A stretch of DNA of 64,000 nucleotides from Thermoleophilia bacterium (lineage in GTDB: Bacteria; Actinomycetota; Thermoleophilia; UBA2241): assembly GCA_041393415.1 (NCBI GenBank), contig JAWKKE010000001.1:744001-808000 (forward strand). The letters run 5' to 3'. The notes under the pieces are model-generated. The model was not told the origin of the DNA. It saw nothing but the letters and a program-made list of their open reading frames with translations, and did not search any database. Positions 1 through 8,664 of this stretch are shown in pieces. The number at the start of each line of letters is the position of its first letter. Within the stretch, counting starts at the first letter, position 1. Position numbers and translations under genes: made by a program.

Positions 1-364
1 TATCGATGTACTCTCGCCAACCACCGTGATGGGTAATCTCCGCATTCCCGGCGATGGCGTAGGGTTCTGCGAGCACACCCAGGACTTCGCGACCGTCGGT
101 AAGCAGAACCTTGCCGATGGTCAACCCTGGCGGCTCCTTCTGAAGGATGTCGACCAACCCGGATGAATCCACATCCCACAGTTCCACCGTGATCTCCGCC
201 CCGGCCTGCGGATCCCTCAGCATGCCTACGTAACCGTCATCGATAGACCAGCAGCGGTAGATGGGCGCGGTCTTCGTCTGCCGCACGAACTTGGCGCCGG
301 CGGCCTGCATGTTCGGGTTGAGTTCACAACCACGCATCAGCGTACCATTCACAGCAAGCAACAT
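1..364 (-). CDS. Allophanate hydrolase-related protein, partial (runs off the left edge)
   Basis: The first 121 residues are visible; the gene continues past base 1. It opens MLLAVNGTLMRGCELN, followed by motifs such as FVRQTKTAPIYRCWSIDDGY, EPPGLTIGKV and EVLGVLAEPYAIAGN. This pattern belongs to the domain found at the C-terminus of AtzF-type allophanate hydrolases (a gamma-glutamylcyclotransferase-like fold) and to its stand-alone 'allophanate hydrolase-related' relatives. The ATG at 364 is preceded by GGAGGT about ten bases upstream, which fixes the start. It lies 55 bp downstream of the isochorismatase-family gene in the same direction, so the two probably form an operon acting on biuret, allophanate or a similar ureido compound. 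The family is clear; the exact substrate is inferred from neighbours. Confidence 0.75.
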   Translation of the reverse strand, partial: MLLAVNGTLMRGCELNPNMQAAGAKFVRQTKTAPIYRCWSIDDGYVGMLRDPQAGAEITVELWDVDSSGLVDILQKEPPGLTIGKVLLTDGREVLGVLAEPYAIAGNAEITHHGGWREYID

Positions 365-419
365 CGCGACCAGCACCTCCGGAGATGTCTTGGGCTGAAG
401 GAGAGGAGTGCTGCCGCGA

Positions 420-1286
420 TCAACAGCAGGGTGACTTCAGGTTCGCGTCCACCGCCTGAATGAACCGCTGCGAATCCGTCACGTTGCCGAACACGCCTCC
501 CTGCATCTTGATCGACTTGACGGCCGCTTCGTAGTTGCCGTAATCCGTCGCGCCGGTCGCGTCCTTGAGGAGTACGCACCAGTACCCGTAGTCATTGGCC
601 TCACGCATGATCGTGTGCACACAGACATCGGTCGTGATGCCGCTGATCACAAGGTGCGTGACCCCGAGATTCTTCAGCACCATGTGGATCGTGCTGGAGC
701 CGAAGGCGCCCTTGCCGGCCTTGTCGACGACGATCTCTCCGGGAATCGGATACAGCTCATCGATGATGTCCCAGTTTGGCTCACCGCGAACGAGCAGCCG
801 GCCGAGGCCGTTCTCGGGGACCTCACCGATGCCGACGCCGTTGCCGATGATCTTGCTGCGCAGCACCTTGTTGAACGGCGCGTCAGAGAGATCCGGTTCG
901 TGCCCCTCGCGCGTGTGAATCACCTTGACGTCGGTGCCGCGCACAGCGTTGAGCACGTTCTTGATCGGCTTGATCGCGGCTGCGGTCAGGTTGAGGTCAT
1001 AGCCCATGACATCGACGTATCCGTTCTTGCCGCAGAAGTCGATCTGCATATCGATGGAGACAAACGCAGTACGCGCCGAGTCCATCTCAAGATAGGCCGT
1101 CTCGCCGAATGTCGGAGCGTCTTCCACCTCGACTTTGAACAGCTTGCCGACGGGATCGCCGTAGAGCCAGGTGGGATACGCGAGCGTCCTGGTCTCCTTG
1201 AACTCCTCGGCCGCAGCTGCAACACGCTCAAGCAGCCTGTCACGACCCTTGTCTTGAAACTCCTCGTACTTCCTCAACTGACCCAT
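420..1286 (-). CDS. Isochorismatase-family cysteine hydrolase (biuret/ureidoacrylate amidohydrolase-like)
   Basis: The protein has 288 residues. The isochorismatase-fold catalytic triad is visible: Asp in FVSIDMQIDF (about residue 79), a Lys in VVDKAGKGAF, and Cys in SGITTDVCVHT (about residue 221). It carries some 65 extra N-terminal residues compared with RutB or BiuH. Such enzymes hydrolyse C-N bonds, for example biuret to allophanate or ureidoacrylate to carbamate. Its position between an NCS1 permease and an allophanate-hydrolase-like gene favours biuret or a related urea derivative; this is inference. The ATG at 1286 follows GAAAGGAAG, a good ribosome binding site. Cytoplasmic. Confidence 0.8.
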   Translation of the reverse strand: MGQLRKYEEFQDKGRDRLLERVAAAAEEFKETRTLAYPTWLYGDPVGKLFKVEVEDAPTFGETAYLEMDSARTAFVSIDMQIDFCGKNGYVDVMGYDLNLTAAAIKPIKNVLNAVRGTDVKVIHTREGHEPDLSDAPFNKVLRSKIIGNGVGIGEVPENGLGRLLVRGEPNWDIIDELYPIPGEIVVDKAGKGAFGSSTIHMVLKNLGVTHLVISGITTDVCVHTIMREANDYGYWCVLLKDATGATDYGNYEAAVKSIKMQGGVFGNVTDSQRFIQAVDANLKSPCC

Positions 1287-1401
1287 CTCAACTTCCTTTC
1301 AATGACGCGTACTTCGCAAAGACTGCGTCCCTGCGATTACCAGACCCCAACTCGGGTCGGCTCGCCAACTCTGAATAACCGCCACCGCATCTCTGCAGAC
1401 A

Positions 1402-1445
1402 CCGGCCGGGCGGAGACAACGGGGGGAGATCCTCCGCCCGACCGG
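1402..1445 (-). terminator. Long inverted repeat between permease and hydrolase genes
   Basis: CCGGCCGGGCGGAG (1402-1415) pairs with CTCCGCCCGACCGG (1432-1445), 13 of 14 positions, with a 16-base loop. It sits in the 208 bp spacer between the permease stop (1495) and the hydrolase start (1286). No T-run follows, so it may be a weak terminator, an attenuator or an RNA-stability hairpin. Confidence 0.4.
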
Positions 1446-1494
1446 CGAGCTTCGCCCTGGCGAGCGAAACGGAGCCCCAGAGCGAACGTAGTCC

Positions 1495-2826
1495 TCAGGT
1501 CGTGGGGGAGTTGACCGAAGGGACCTTCAGGCTCGCTTCCTTCGGAGCAAACCGCTCAATCACGGAGTAGACGACGACAGTGGTGATGAACCCAAAGACG
1601 ACCGTCGACCATGCCGGCGCGTTGTAGTTCAGGAAGAGCGCAACACCTGAACCGCATGCCCACGCGATGAACGGTGTGTAGCGGATTACCTGAATACTGC
1701 TGAGATCGAATGCGTCATGACCCGCGTGCCGTGTCCACGGCAGCAGATGGTCCGCAAGAATCACCGCTCCGATCGGAGGGACGATAACGCCGAGGAAGTT
1801 TAGCCAATCGATGAAGTACTGCCACGCGTTCGTCATCGCGATGAGCGTGCCGATGATGCCGAAGATGACTGCGATCACGCGGTACTTCTGGTGTGTAAGG
1901 TGTGCCCAGCCGACGGATGCGTTGTAGAGACAGTGAGCGCACACGCTGCCCAGGTTGATGAACATGAAGATCGTGGCGAGAACGGCGATGATGCCGCCCT
2001 TGTCCGCCAACCACGTGAACATCTCGGGTCGCTGAGGCGTTGCTGCCGCTATGGTGGCGCCGATGAGCATTGCGAAACCGCAGCCGATAGGGAACGCCGA
2101 GGCGGTCGCGATCCAGGAGTCAGTTCGCGACTTGGCCCAACGATTGAAGTCCGGACTCATGGTGCCGCTATCGATGAAGAACGACGCGACGAGCGTGACG
2201 GAGAGACCTAGCGCGACTTTGGAAACCGTGGGGTCGCCGCCGTAGCTCCACATCGTCGACCAGCTCACGGTTCTGATGGCGTCGATCACGGCGTAGCCGC
2301 CGAAGATCACGAACAGCGGCGCGCTGATCGCCCCGATCCACGTGAGCGCCTTGATGCCGGCAATCGCCACTCCCGTGTACAAGATACCGGTGATCGCCGC
2401 CCAAAGCATGAGGTTCCAGCCGAATGCCACGTTGACGTTCACAGCCACCAGCGCGGTTTGCACCGTGAACCAGCCGATGACGAGAGTCGAAAGAAGCCCC
2501 GACGCTATCGAGAACCCGCGGGAGCCGAATGTGGTGCGGCACAGCATGGCGAAGTTGTAGCCGGACTTCTGGGACAGCTGGCCGAGCAGACCGACGTAGA
2601 AGAAGAGGAAGAGGTTGCCAAGAATGATGCCCAACACAGCGCTCTTGTAGCCCATCCCAAGCGTCAGAGAAGCTCCAAGCGCAGCGCCGCTGATCACCAT
2701 CGGGAAACCCAGCCAAACCAGCGTCACCGACATACGACTGCGACGAGCATGTTGAGGCACACCTTCGCGCTCGTACTCCTCTACGAGCACGTGATGCTCT
2801 TCTTCGGTGCTTGCACTCTGTGCCAT
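1495..2826 (-). CDS. NCS1-family nucleobase/allantoin-type permease
   Basis: The protein has 443 residues and about 12 hydrophobic helices, in the CodB/cytosine-purine permease family. Characteristic stretches are WLGFPMVISGAALGASLTLG near residue 40, a TTFGSRGFSIAS segment after TM2, and a DFNRWAKS motif in the middle loop. It imports a nucleobase or ureide with a cation across the inner membrane. The reading frame extends 69 codons upstream, but the ATG at 2826 has GGGAG in front of it and starts a normal NCS1 N-terminus (MAQSASTEEEHH), so the shorter form is chosen. It precedes the two ureido-hydrolase genes on the same strand and is the likely uptake component of that module. Confidence 0.85.
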   Translation of the reverse strand: MAQSASTEEEHHVLVEEYEREGVPQHARRSRMSVTLVWLGFPMVISGAALGASLTLGMGYKSAVLGIILGNLFLFFYVGLLGQLSQKSGYNFAMLCRTTFGSRGFSIASGLLSTLVIGWFTVQTALVAVNVNVAFGWNLMLWAAITGILYTGVAIAGIKALTWIGAISAPLFVIFGGYAVIDAIRTVSWSTMWSYGGDPTVSKVALGLSVTLVASFFIDSGTMSPDFNRWAKSRTDSWIATASAFPIGCGFAMLIGATIAAATPQRPEMFTWLADKGGIIAVLATIFMFINLGSVCAHCLYNASVGWAHLTHQKYRVIAVIFGIIGTLIAMTNAWQYFIDWLNFLGVIVPPIGAVILADHLLPWTRHAGHDAFDLSSIQVIRYTPFIAWACGSGVALFLNYNAPAWSTVVFGFITTVVVYSVIERFAPKEASLKVPSVNSPTT

Positions 2827-3051
2827 GGCACCCACTCCCTTCCCTGCCGCTTGCTGAACGGTCCCGCAACGACAACACAGCAGCGTCGCCACAAGGGACC
2901 GAGAGAGCACCCCACTCTCTCCTCGCAAGCTACCAGCGAGAGCATGGGCTGAGCATCGGGGAAACCCTGATTCTGAGTAAGGGAAGTCCGGATTTGCCGA
3001 GACGATGCAGAGGCGGGCGAGACGACCTCGCACGCCGCCCCGCCTGCGATC

Positions 3052-4449
3052 TCAGCTGTGTTTGAAGCCGCCCGCCTCCTGCTCGGTAAGCGGCGTCGTC
3101 ACCTTGTGCCTCGCGAGGTGGTCAAGAGCCTTGGCGTAGTCGTCGATCAGCAGCGAGGCCAAGTCGTGGCTGAAGCCGTGGCGCACCAGAATTCGCTGCA
3201 CGACGAGATCCTGCCGGTTGGCCGGCATCGCGTAGGCGGGCACGAGCCAGCCCCTCGTGCGCAGCCGATCGGCCAGGTCGAAGAGCGTGAAGCCGTGGTC
3301 GACACCCTCCTTGAGCTTCCAGGAGAGAGCGGGGATTCCATACTCAGGATTGCCGTCGAAGAGGATTTCGAATGGGCCCAGCTCGGCGATCTGCCGCGCC
3401 AGCCACATGGCCGTCTCGTAGCAGGCCGTGTGGATCTTGCGATACCCTGTGCGGCCCAGTCGCAAGAAGTTGTAGTACTGCGCCACGATCTGTCCGCCGG
3501 GACGCGAGAAGTTGAGAGCGAACGTCGGCATGTTCCCGCCGAGGTAGTTCACGTAGAAGATCAGGTCCTCGGGGAGATCCTCGGCGTCGCGCCAGACGAC
3601 CCAGCCGACGCCGAGCGGCGCGAGACCGAATTTGTGTCCCGAGCTGTTGATGGACTTGACGCGTGGCAAGCGGAAATCCCAGACGATGTCCGGAGCCGTG
3701 AACGGGGCCAGGAACCCTCCGCTCGCGCCGTCTACGTGTATCGGAACGTCGAGCCCCTTGTCGCGCTGTACCGCATCGAGCGCGTCACTGACCTCCTGCA
3801 CCGGTTCGTAGCTTCCTGTGAAGGTGACGCCCAACGTCGGCACCACACCGATGGTGTTCTCGTCGACGCGCCTGACGACCTCTTCAGCGTTCATGTGAAG
3901 GCGATCGCCCTCCATGGGGATTTCGCGACACTCGACGCCCCAGTAGCGAGCGAACTTGTGCCAGCAGATCTGAACCGGTCCCGTGACGATGTTGGGAGCT
4001 TCGGCGGGCTTGCCGGCGGCTTGCCGGCGAGCCCGCCATTTCCAGAGCAAAGCCATCCCACCCAGCATGGCCGCCTCGCTCGAGCCGGTGGTCGAGGTAC
4101 CCATCGTGTTGGCGGCCTCGGGAGAGTTCCACAGGTCCGCGAGAATGTGCACACAGCGCTCCTCGAGCTCGGCTGTTTGCGGGTACTCATCCTTGTCGAT
4201 CATGTTCTTGTCGATGCTCAGGTGCATGAGCTCGCTGACCTGCGGCTCCAGCCACGTTTGGCAGAAGGTCGCCAGGTTCTGTCGCGAGTTGCCGTCGAGC
4301 ATCAACTCGTCAGCGACCACTTGGTAGGCGTGGCTTGGCTGCTGCTCCCGATCCGGCAATCGGTACTTCGGCATGGACACCGAGAGATCGTTCGACGCAT
4401 ACAACTCATCGAGGAGCTCCGAGCGTATGGACTCTCTGTCGTGGAGCAT
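3052..4449 (-). CDS. gadB: Glutamate decarboxylase (PLP-dependent)
   Basis: 465 residues, the length of E. coli GadA/B. It decarboxylates glutamate to GABA using a cytosolic proton, a classical acid-resistance reaction. The PLP lysine is in SSGHKFGLAPLG (about residue 275), preceded by the cofactor-binding HVDGASGGF; the C-terminus GGFKHS matches the GadB C-terminal FKHT, which caps the active site at neutral pH in E. coli. The ATG at 4449 is preceded by AAAGGAGA with a six-base spacer. No GadC antiporter is adjacent; the neighbours are an NCS1 permease downstream and, divergently, an MscS channel. Confidence 0.93.
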   Translation of the reverse strand: MLHDRESIRSELLDELYASNDLSVSMPKYRLPDREQQPSHAYQVVADELMLDGNSRQNLATFCQTWLEPQVSELMHLSIDKNMIDKDEYPQTAELEERCVHILADLWNSPEAANTMGTSTTGSSEAAMLGGMALLWKWRARRQAAGKPAEAPNIVTGPVQICWHKFARYWGVECREIPMEGDRLHMNAEEVVRRVDENTIGVVPTLGVTFTGSYEPVQEVSDALDAVQRDKGLDVPIHVDGASGGFLAPFTAPDIVWDFRLPRVKSINSSGHKFGLAPLGVGWVVWRDAEDLPEDLIFYVNYLGGNMPTFALNFSRPGGQIVAQYYNFLRLGRTGYRKIHTACYETAMWLARQIAELGPFEILFDGNPEYGIPALSWKLKEGVDHGFTLFDLADRLRTRGWLVPAYAMPANRQDLVVQRILVRHGFSHDLASLLIDDYAKALDHLARHKVTTPLTEQEAGGFKHS

Positions 4450-4605
4450 GGCTGGTCTCCTTTCGTGACCGCGGTCTTTGGCGTCTACCACGTGCCGCGG
4501 GCCAAGCGCGCTGACGCACGACGATAGTACCGAACAAGCCCCACTGCGTCTGTGGACCAGTCGCCCTACGCGTCCGGACAAAGGACCGGGGCTGCCGCAC
4601 CGTGC

Positions 4606-4611
4606 TAGACT
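4606..4611 (+). promoter_or_regulatory. -10 box (TAGACT) for a probably leaderless mscS transcript
   Basis: TAGACT ends seven bases before the ATG at 4619, with no Shine-Dalgarno between. This TAnnnT-N7-ATG spacing is typical of actinobacterial leaderless mRNAs. Inference from spacing only. Confidence 0.4.
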
Positions 4612-4618
4612 GCCGAAG

Positions 4619-5635
4619 ATGCTTGGGCGCTTATGGCAGACGGAACGAGCCACCGACGCTGCGCAAGGCGCGGTGGCCGTCTCAATCAATACCGACGCGA
4701 GGGCGCTGATCTCCGTCGTCGTAATCGTCGTCGGCGCCCTCGTTATTCGCTTCCTAATCGTGCGTGCCGTCGAGCGACTCACGCGGCACCTCATCACATC
4801 CAGTCGCAAACGCCACGAAGTCGAAGGCGCTGCTGATGCTCGCGCGCCCCGCGCTCCAGCGACTGCCACAGCGCCGTCGGCGACGCTCACACCTTCAGCC
4901 GACTGCCAGCAGACGCGAACCGCGCAGCGTGTCCAAACTCTGGGCACGCTCCTTCGTCACACCACGACCATCGTCGTCCTCGCGATCGCCGGAATCATGG
5001 CGCTCGGCCAGTTCGGCATCAGCATCGGACCGCTGCTCGCCGGCGCCGGTGTCGCCGGCATCGCCATCGGCTTCGGCGCGCAGGCCTTGGTACGCGACTA
5101 TCTCACGGGGATCCTCATGATCACTGAGGACCAGTACGGCGTGGGCGATGTCGTCGATGTCGGAGAGGCAAGCGGCGTCGTCGAGCGGGTCACGCTGCGG
5201 CTCACCGTCGTCCGCGACGTCGAGGGCACCCTGTGGTACGTACCCAACGGCGAGATCCGTCGTGTCGGCAATAAGTCGTATCAGTGGGCACGAGCCCTTC
5301 TCGACATCGAGTTCGCCTACAGCACCGATGTGGCTCGCGCGTCCACCGTCATCAAGCAGGTCGCCGACGACCTTTGGCAGGAAGAGAGAGCAGACGCCGC
5401 GATCATCGAAGCGCCGGAGATCTGGGGCGTCGAGGCACTCGGCGCCCATGCCGTCGCCGTTCGACTCGCGGTCAAGACGTTGCCGGGCCAGCAGTGGGCC
5501 GTGAGCCGCATGCTACGCCAGCGGATCAAGGAGGCGTTCGACGCCCACGGCATCGAGATCCCCTTCCCGCAGCAGACGGTGTGGTTTCACAACGTCGAGC
5601 GGGCACCGGCACAGACGGGAAGCAGCAAGCCCTAG
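4619..5635 (+). CDS. mscS: MscS-family mechanosensitive channel
   Basis: 338 residues from the ATG at 4619. One transmembrane helix is near residues 27-50, then a low-complexity Ala/Thr/Pro linker, a second helix near 110-130 (TTTIVVLAIAGIMALG), and the glycine/alanine-rich pore helix LLAGAGVAGIAIGFGAQALV, followed by the beta domain (DQYGVGDVVDVGEASGVV, then YVPNGEI). The family opens under membrane tension to release solutes during hypo-osmotic shock. The frame is open 47 codons further upstream, but those codons are basic and unlike the family; the -10 box immediately before 4619 supports the shorter, leaderless form. Confidence 0.88.
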   Translation: MLGRLWQTERATDAAQGAVAVSINTDARALISVVVIVVGALVIRFLIVRAVERLTRHLITSSRKRHEVEGAADARAPRAPATATAPSATLTPSADCQQTRTAQRVQTLGTLLRHTTTIVVLAIAGIMALGQFGISIGPLLAGAGVAGIAIGFGAQALVRDYLTGILMITEDQYGVGDVVDVGEASGVVERVTLRLTVVRDVEGTLWYVPNGEIRRVGNKSYQWARALLDIEFAYSTDVARASTVIKQVADDLWQEERADAAIIEAPEIWGVEALGAHAVAVRLAVKTLPGQQWAVSRMLRQRIKEAFDAHGIEIPFPQQTVWFHNVERAPAQTGSSKP

Positions 5636-5719
5636 ACCTGTCGTAGCGGGCCGGGTGCCGATCTCAGACACATGCCGGCGGGCAGCGGACCGGCAGCGGG
5701 GCCAAGTCGCGTGACCCTC

Positions 5720-6292
5720 TTACCAGCGCCTGTCGTCGTATGGCGTCGGCTCGTCGAGCTTGAAATCCGACGGACGGACAATCTGAGTTTCGAGGACGAT
5801 GACAGGATGGCCCATCGCCAACGCCAACGTTCTCCCGAAGGTCTTCTTGCCGAATCCCTGCTGGCCGCGTAGCACTACCGCCCTGACAGGCGTCATACGG
5901 CCGCTTGACGCTTCCGGGCCAACTTCTGCGTCTTCGACGAAGAGGTCGCCTTCACGGGAGTGAACCTCGAGACTTTCGTCAGCCCGGTAGACGGCACGGA
6001 TCCAGTAGCGTTCCAGTACGGTCTGCGTCGATCCATCGTCCATCTTCTCGGGTGGTCTGTGCGGCTTCGTGCCCCAACTGAAGAGATAGAAGGCGCCGTC
6101 AGCAAGCTCGCTACCGTCGAGATGCTGGGGCTGCGGGTCGCTGAGGTCGGTGCGCTCGTCGGTGAACTTCATGCCGGACTGACCGACCGAGAAGTTGTGC
6201 CAGATCGTCGCCGCTGCACGCGTCAACACTTTGCCGGCGTCTTCGTAGTACTGCCGGTTGCGTGCGGCAAGGGTTTCCGGTGAGTGCGTCAT
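5720..6292 (-). CDS. Hypothetical protein
   Basis: 190 residues from the ATG at 6292 (another ATG four codons upstream at 6304 is equally possible). Acidic and soluble, with no signal peptide. Recognisable pieces are AARNRQYYEDAGKVLTRAA, FYLFSWGTKPHRPPE, YWIRAVYRADESLEVHSREG and VVLRGQQGFGKKTFGRTLAL, the last loosely P-loop-like (GQQGFGKKT) but without a following Walker B. It overlaps nothing and is separated from mscS by about 85 bp, convergently. I do not recognise the family. Protein-like composition and an unbroken frame support it as a real gene. Confidence 0.5.
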   Translation of the reverse strand: MTHSPETLAARNRQYYEDAGKVLTRAAATIWHNFSVGQSGMKFTDERTDLSDPQPQHLDGSELADGAFYLFSWGTKPHRPPEKMDDGSTQTVLERYWIRAVYRADESLEVHSREGDLFVEDAEVGPEASSGRMTPVRAVVLRGQQGFGKKTFGRTLALAMGHPVIVLETQIVRPSDFKLDEPTPYDDRRW

Positions 6293-7021
6293 CTCGACCC
6301 CCATGTCAGTATGCAGGCTTTCGTGTGCCGCGGCCGTTCGCCCCTTCGCGAAGGCAGCACGGTGACCGGACCCCATACGTCGATTCACATCCTATATTAG
6401 AGGCACAAACGCCTCCTGGGGTGAAAGACGACGCACGCGGTGGCACACCAGCGAGACCAGCACCTGCTTTGCCTGCCGCAACAGCAACTGCGCTGGCCTC
6501 CAAGCATGACTCGTCTTCCCTTCTCCAAGTACCGGCGATTCCTCAACGGTCTCCCCGGCATGCTTCGGATCGGCGTCTGGGACGAGGAGACCTATCAGAG
6601 AGTAACTGCTGCACCCTCCACAACGTGGAGCGACCTCGCCCTCGGTGCGGATGTGCAACGTGTGCCGGTAGCTGCGTCTGGCTCGACGCGGTCTGGAACG
6701 GGGCTCTCCGACCGGATAGAGCTCTCCTACGACGAAGTGCGCATCAACGAAGAAACGGCTCGGTGGCCCTCATCCCACCAGATGCGAGGAATGGACGGAT
6801 GGAGATTGGAGCAAAGCGGATTCCACATCGCCCAAGCACCAGCCCAACGAGCGTCACTCTCAGGCCGCCCGTAGGCCAGGTCGGCGGCCCAGTCACCGAC
6901 ACCAACGTAAGTGTCGCATCCAACGATCCTTCAAGCCGCAAGGTGAGGGAAACGGGTACGTTCAAGACACACGCGACCGTGAGGCACTCTGGGCCTGTCG
7001 GCGTCACTGTGGGAGAAGCGG
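6293..7021. other. 729 bp stretch without a convincing gene
   Basis: Open frames exist on both strands (for example 6440-6874 plus, 6392-6658 minus, 6744-7007 minus), but none has family-like motifs, a good ribosome binding site and a plausible protein composition together. I see no tRNA, riboswitch or clear repeat. It may be decayed coding sequence. Confidence 0.4.
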
Positions 7022-7846
7022 GTGGACACGACGGAACTGAAACTGGTCTTCGCCCTGGCGATCTTCCTCTTGGGCGCGCTCGGCGCGTTGATACCGTGGA
7101 TGCGGAGACACGGCCGAGACGACGATCGTTTCATGATCTGGGGAGACACGTTCGCCGGCGGCGTGCTCGCCGGCGCAGGACTCGTGCATCTGCTGAGCAG
7201 CGGAGCGGCCGGATTCGGAGCATGGGCGCCCGGGTTCACGTACCCGCTCGCGTTCGTCCTGGCCGGCGCCGGCTTCCTGCTGGTCCTGCTGATCGAGGCC
7301 GTGATCGTGGCCGACCCCGATCCCTCCGTATCGCCACTTCACTGCGCTTCGGGAGGAGCAGCCACGGAGATCTCGCCGGCAATCGAATCACACACGCGGT
7401 CGACGACGTCGTTCATCCTGCTCATGGTGTTGTCGGTCCACGCCATCATTCTAGGTCTGGCGCTCGGCGCCCAGACAACGGCGGCTGGGGCGCTGGCGGT
7501 CTTCATCGCGATCATGGCTCACAAGCTGATGGAGGGATTCGCACTGGGGGTCACCTACCGCAGGACGGGCGCTTCCCGGCGCCACGCTGTCCGTGCTGCC
7601 GCAGTCTTCGCCCTCATGACGCCGGTCGGCATCCTCGCCGGCACAGCCATCTACACGATCATCTCGACCGAGGGCCGGGAACTGTTCGAGGCAGTCTTTG
7701 ACTCCATCGGCGCCGGAACGTTTCTCTACATCGCAACCGTCGACATCATCAGGACCGAGTTCGAGATTCCCGGCGACAACTGGCAGAAGTGGCTTCTTGC
7801 CGCCGGAGGATTCGCCATCATGTCGCTGCTCGCCATCTGGATCTGA
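7022..7846 (+). CDS. ZIP-family divalent metal transporter
   Basis: 274 residues with about eight hydrophobic helices. The two ZIP metal-site helices are recognisable: HAIILGLALG (TM4, near residue 140) and HKLMEGFALG (TM5, near residue 168, with the H-x3-E-G signature); a loop of about 35 residues (PDPSVSPLHCASG onwards) separates TM3 from TM4. ZIP proteins import Zn2+, Fe2+ or Mn2+ into the cytoplasm. The start is a GTG preceded by GGGAG. It stands alone, followed by the duplicated segment at 7882. Confidence 0.85.
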   Translation: MDTTELKLVFALAIFLLGALGALIPWMRRHGRDDDRFMIWGDTFAGGVLAGAGLVHLLSSGAAGFGAWAPGFTYPLAFVLAGAGFLLVLLIEAVIVADPDPSVSPLHCASGGAATEISPAIESHTRSTTSFILLMVLSVHAIILGLALGAQTTAAGALAVFIAIMAHKLMEGFALGVTYRRTGASRRHAVRAAAVFALMTPVGILAGTAIYTIISTEGRELFEAVFDSIGAGTFLYIATVDIIRTEFEIPGDNWQKWLLAAGGFAIMSLLAIWI

Positions 7847-7881
7847 TCGCAGCCGTCATCGAGCACGCCCTCGATGAGGCC

Positions 7882-8319
7882 TCTCGGCAGGCAACGCTTG
7901 CCGAGATGGTGGCTGGTGTGGTCATGTAGGCCTGTCGTGACCTCTTGTCGTGGGGGTGCATATGCTCGGGTCCATAGTGGCGGCCACGTTCTGGGGGTTC
8001 TTCTGGTGGATCATCGCCGTCATCCTCTGGGCGTTCTTCATCTACTTCACGTTTCAGCTTGCAGCGAACAAGGGGCGCAGTCCGCTGCTCTGGGTCATCC
8101 TGGCGATGTTCTTCCCGCTCATCACGATCATCGTCTTGTTGATCCTTCCACCCAAGAGCAGGCCACTTGTTTGAACCTGTCCGCGGCGTGTCCATGATCG
8201 AGAGTTCTGTGGAGCTCTAGGGATCGCGCCACCTCTGCGCCAAGTCACGTGCCTGGCCGCTCCGATGAGAGCCCATCTGCAGTGCCCTCGCCGGCGTGAA
8301 CGCGGTCTTCGCCGGCGAT
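7882..8319. repeat. Direct duplication, copy 1 of about 438 bp
   Basis: Bases 7882-8319 recur almost unchanged at 10926-11364, 3044 bp downstream in the same orientation. I see only a few differences near the end (for example gtgcctgg against gtgcatgg, and a one-base indel in gagagccc). The copy contains the whole small-membrane-protein gene and the 3' part of a minus-strand ferritin-like remnant. The left edge starts with a small hairpin, CTCGGCAgg...cTTGCCGAG. Confidence 0.9.
7962..8174 (+). CDS. Small two-helix membrane protein (duplicated gene, copy 1)
   Basis: 70 residues from the ATG at 7962, which follows GGGGGTGCAT. Two hydrophobic helices occupy most of it: about residues 3-31 (VAATFWGFFWWIIAVILWAFF) and 41-64 (LLWVILAMFFPLITIIVLLI), joined by QLAANKGRSP and ending PPKSRPLV. 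The protein is identical to the copy at 11006-11218. Preservation of the frame in both copies suggests it is expressed. Family not recognised; probably an inner-membrane protein. Confidence 0.65.
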   Translation: MLGSIVAATFWGFFWWIIAVILWAFFIYFTFQLAANKGRSPLLWVILAMFFPLITIIVLLILPPKSRPLV

Positions 8320-8409
8320 GTCCTTGAGGACGGCGATGGCAAGAGCGTTGTCCGTTGACTCCGCAAGCTGCATGTACAACTGAATCGCTTCGTACTCTGC
8401 AGCAATCAT
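8245..8409 (-). pseudogene. Ferritin-like (rubrerythrin/encapsulated-ferritin) fragment
   Basis: This minus-strand fragment reads MIAAEYEAIQLYMQLAESTD, then VLKDIAGEDRVHAGE, which carries the E-x2-A-x2-LY and E-x2-H signature of encapsulated ferritin-like and rubrerythrin helices. Residues before the Met are still partly in register (ALCRL), but no intact N-terminus exists and the C-terminus degenerates after HAGEGTADG. Copy 2 of the duplication keeps only the last piece (IAGEDSVHAGEGTADG, near 11300-11365). It is the debris of a former iron-storage gene. Confidence 0.6.
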
Positions 8410-8664
8410 GAGCCGGCAAAGGGCGATCCGAATACAGGCACCCCCTTCTCCGCTCTGAGCTTGTTGCACACCCACCGGGCTTCCGCAGTCCCCATATGCC
8501 GGCCGGTTCACCTCAGTCCCACTGCAGACGACCCCAGCCACTGGGCCAACGAGCACGGTTCCAGACGATGCGTCCGGGGTCTGGCGTCGCGCCTTCTCCA
8601 TGCGCTAGGGTAAGGACCCCGGTCGAGCGGACAGACATTCTCTCATCGAAGACGGGGAGCCCGC

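Noticed and set aside
615..1514. Long plus-strand open frame opposite the hydrolase gene
   Set aside because: Antisense shadow of a well-supported minus-strand gene in G+C-rich DNA; no motifs or ribosome binding site.
3058..4527. 489-codon plus-strand frame opposite gadB
   Set aside because: Shadow of gadB, whose family motifs, length and start are clear.
6262..7701. 479-codon plus-strand frame across the spacer and ZIP gene
   Set aside because: Arg/Pro/His-rich translation typical of an off-frame; the ZIP gene in another frame explains its second half.
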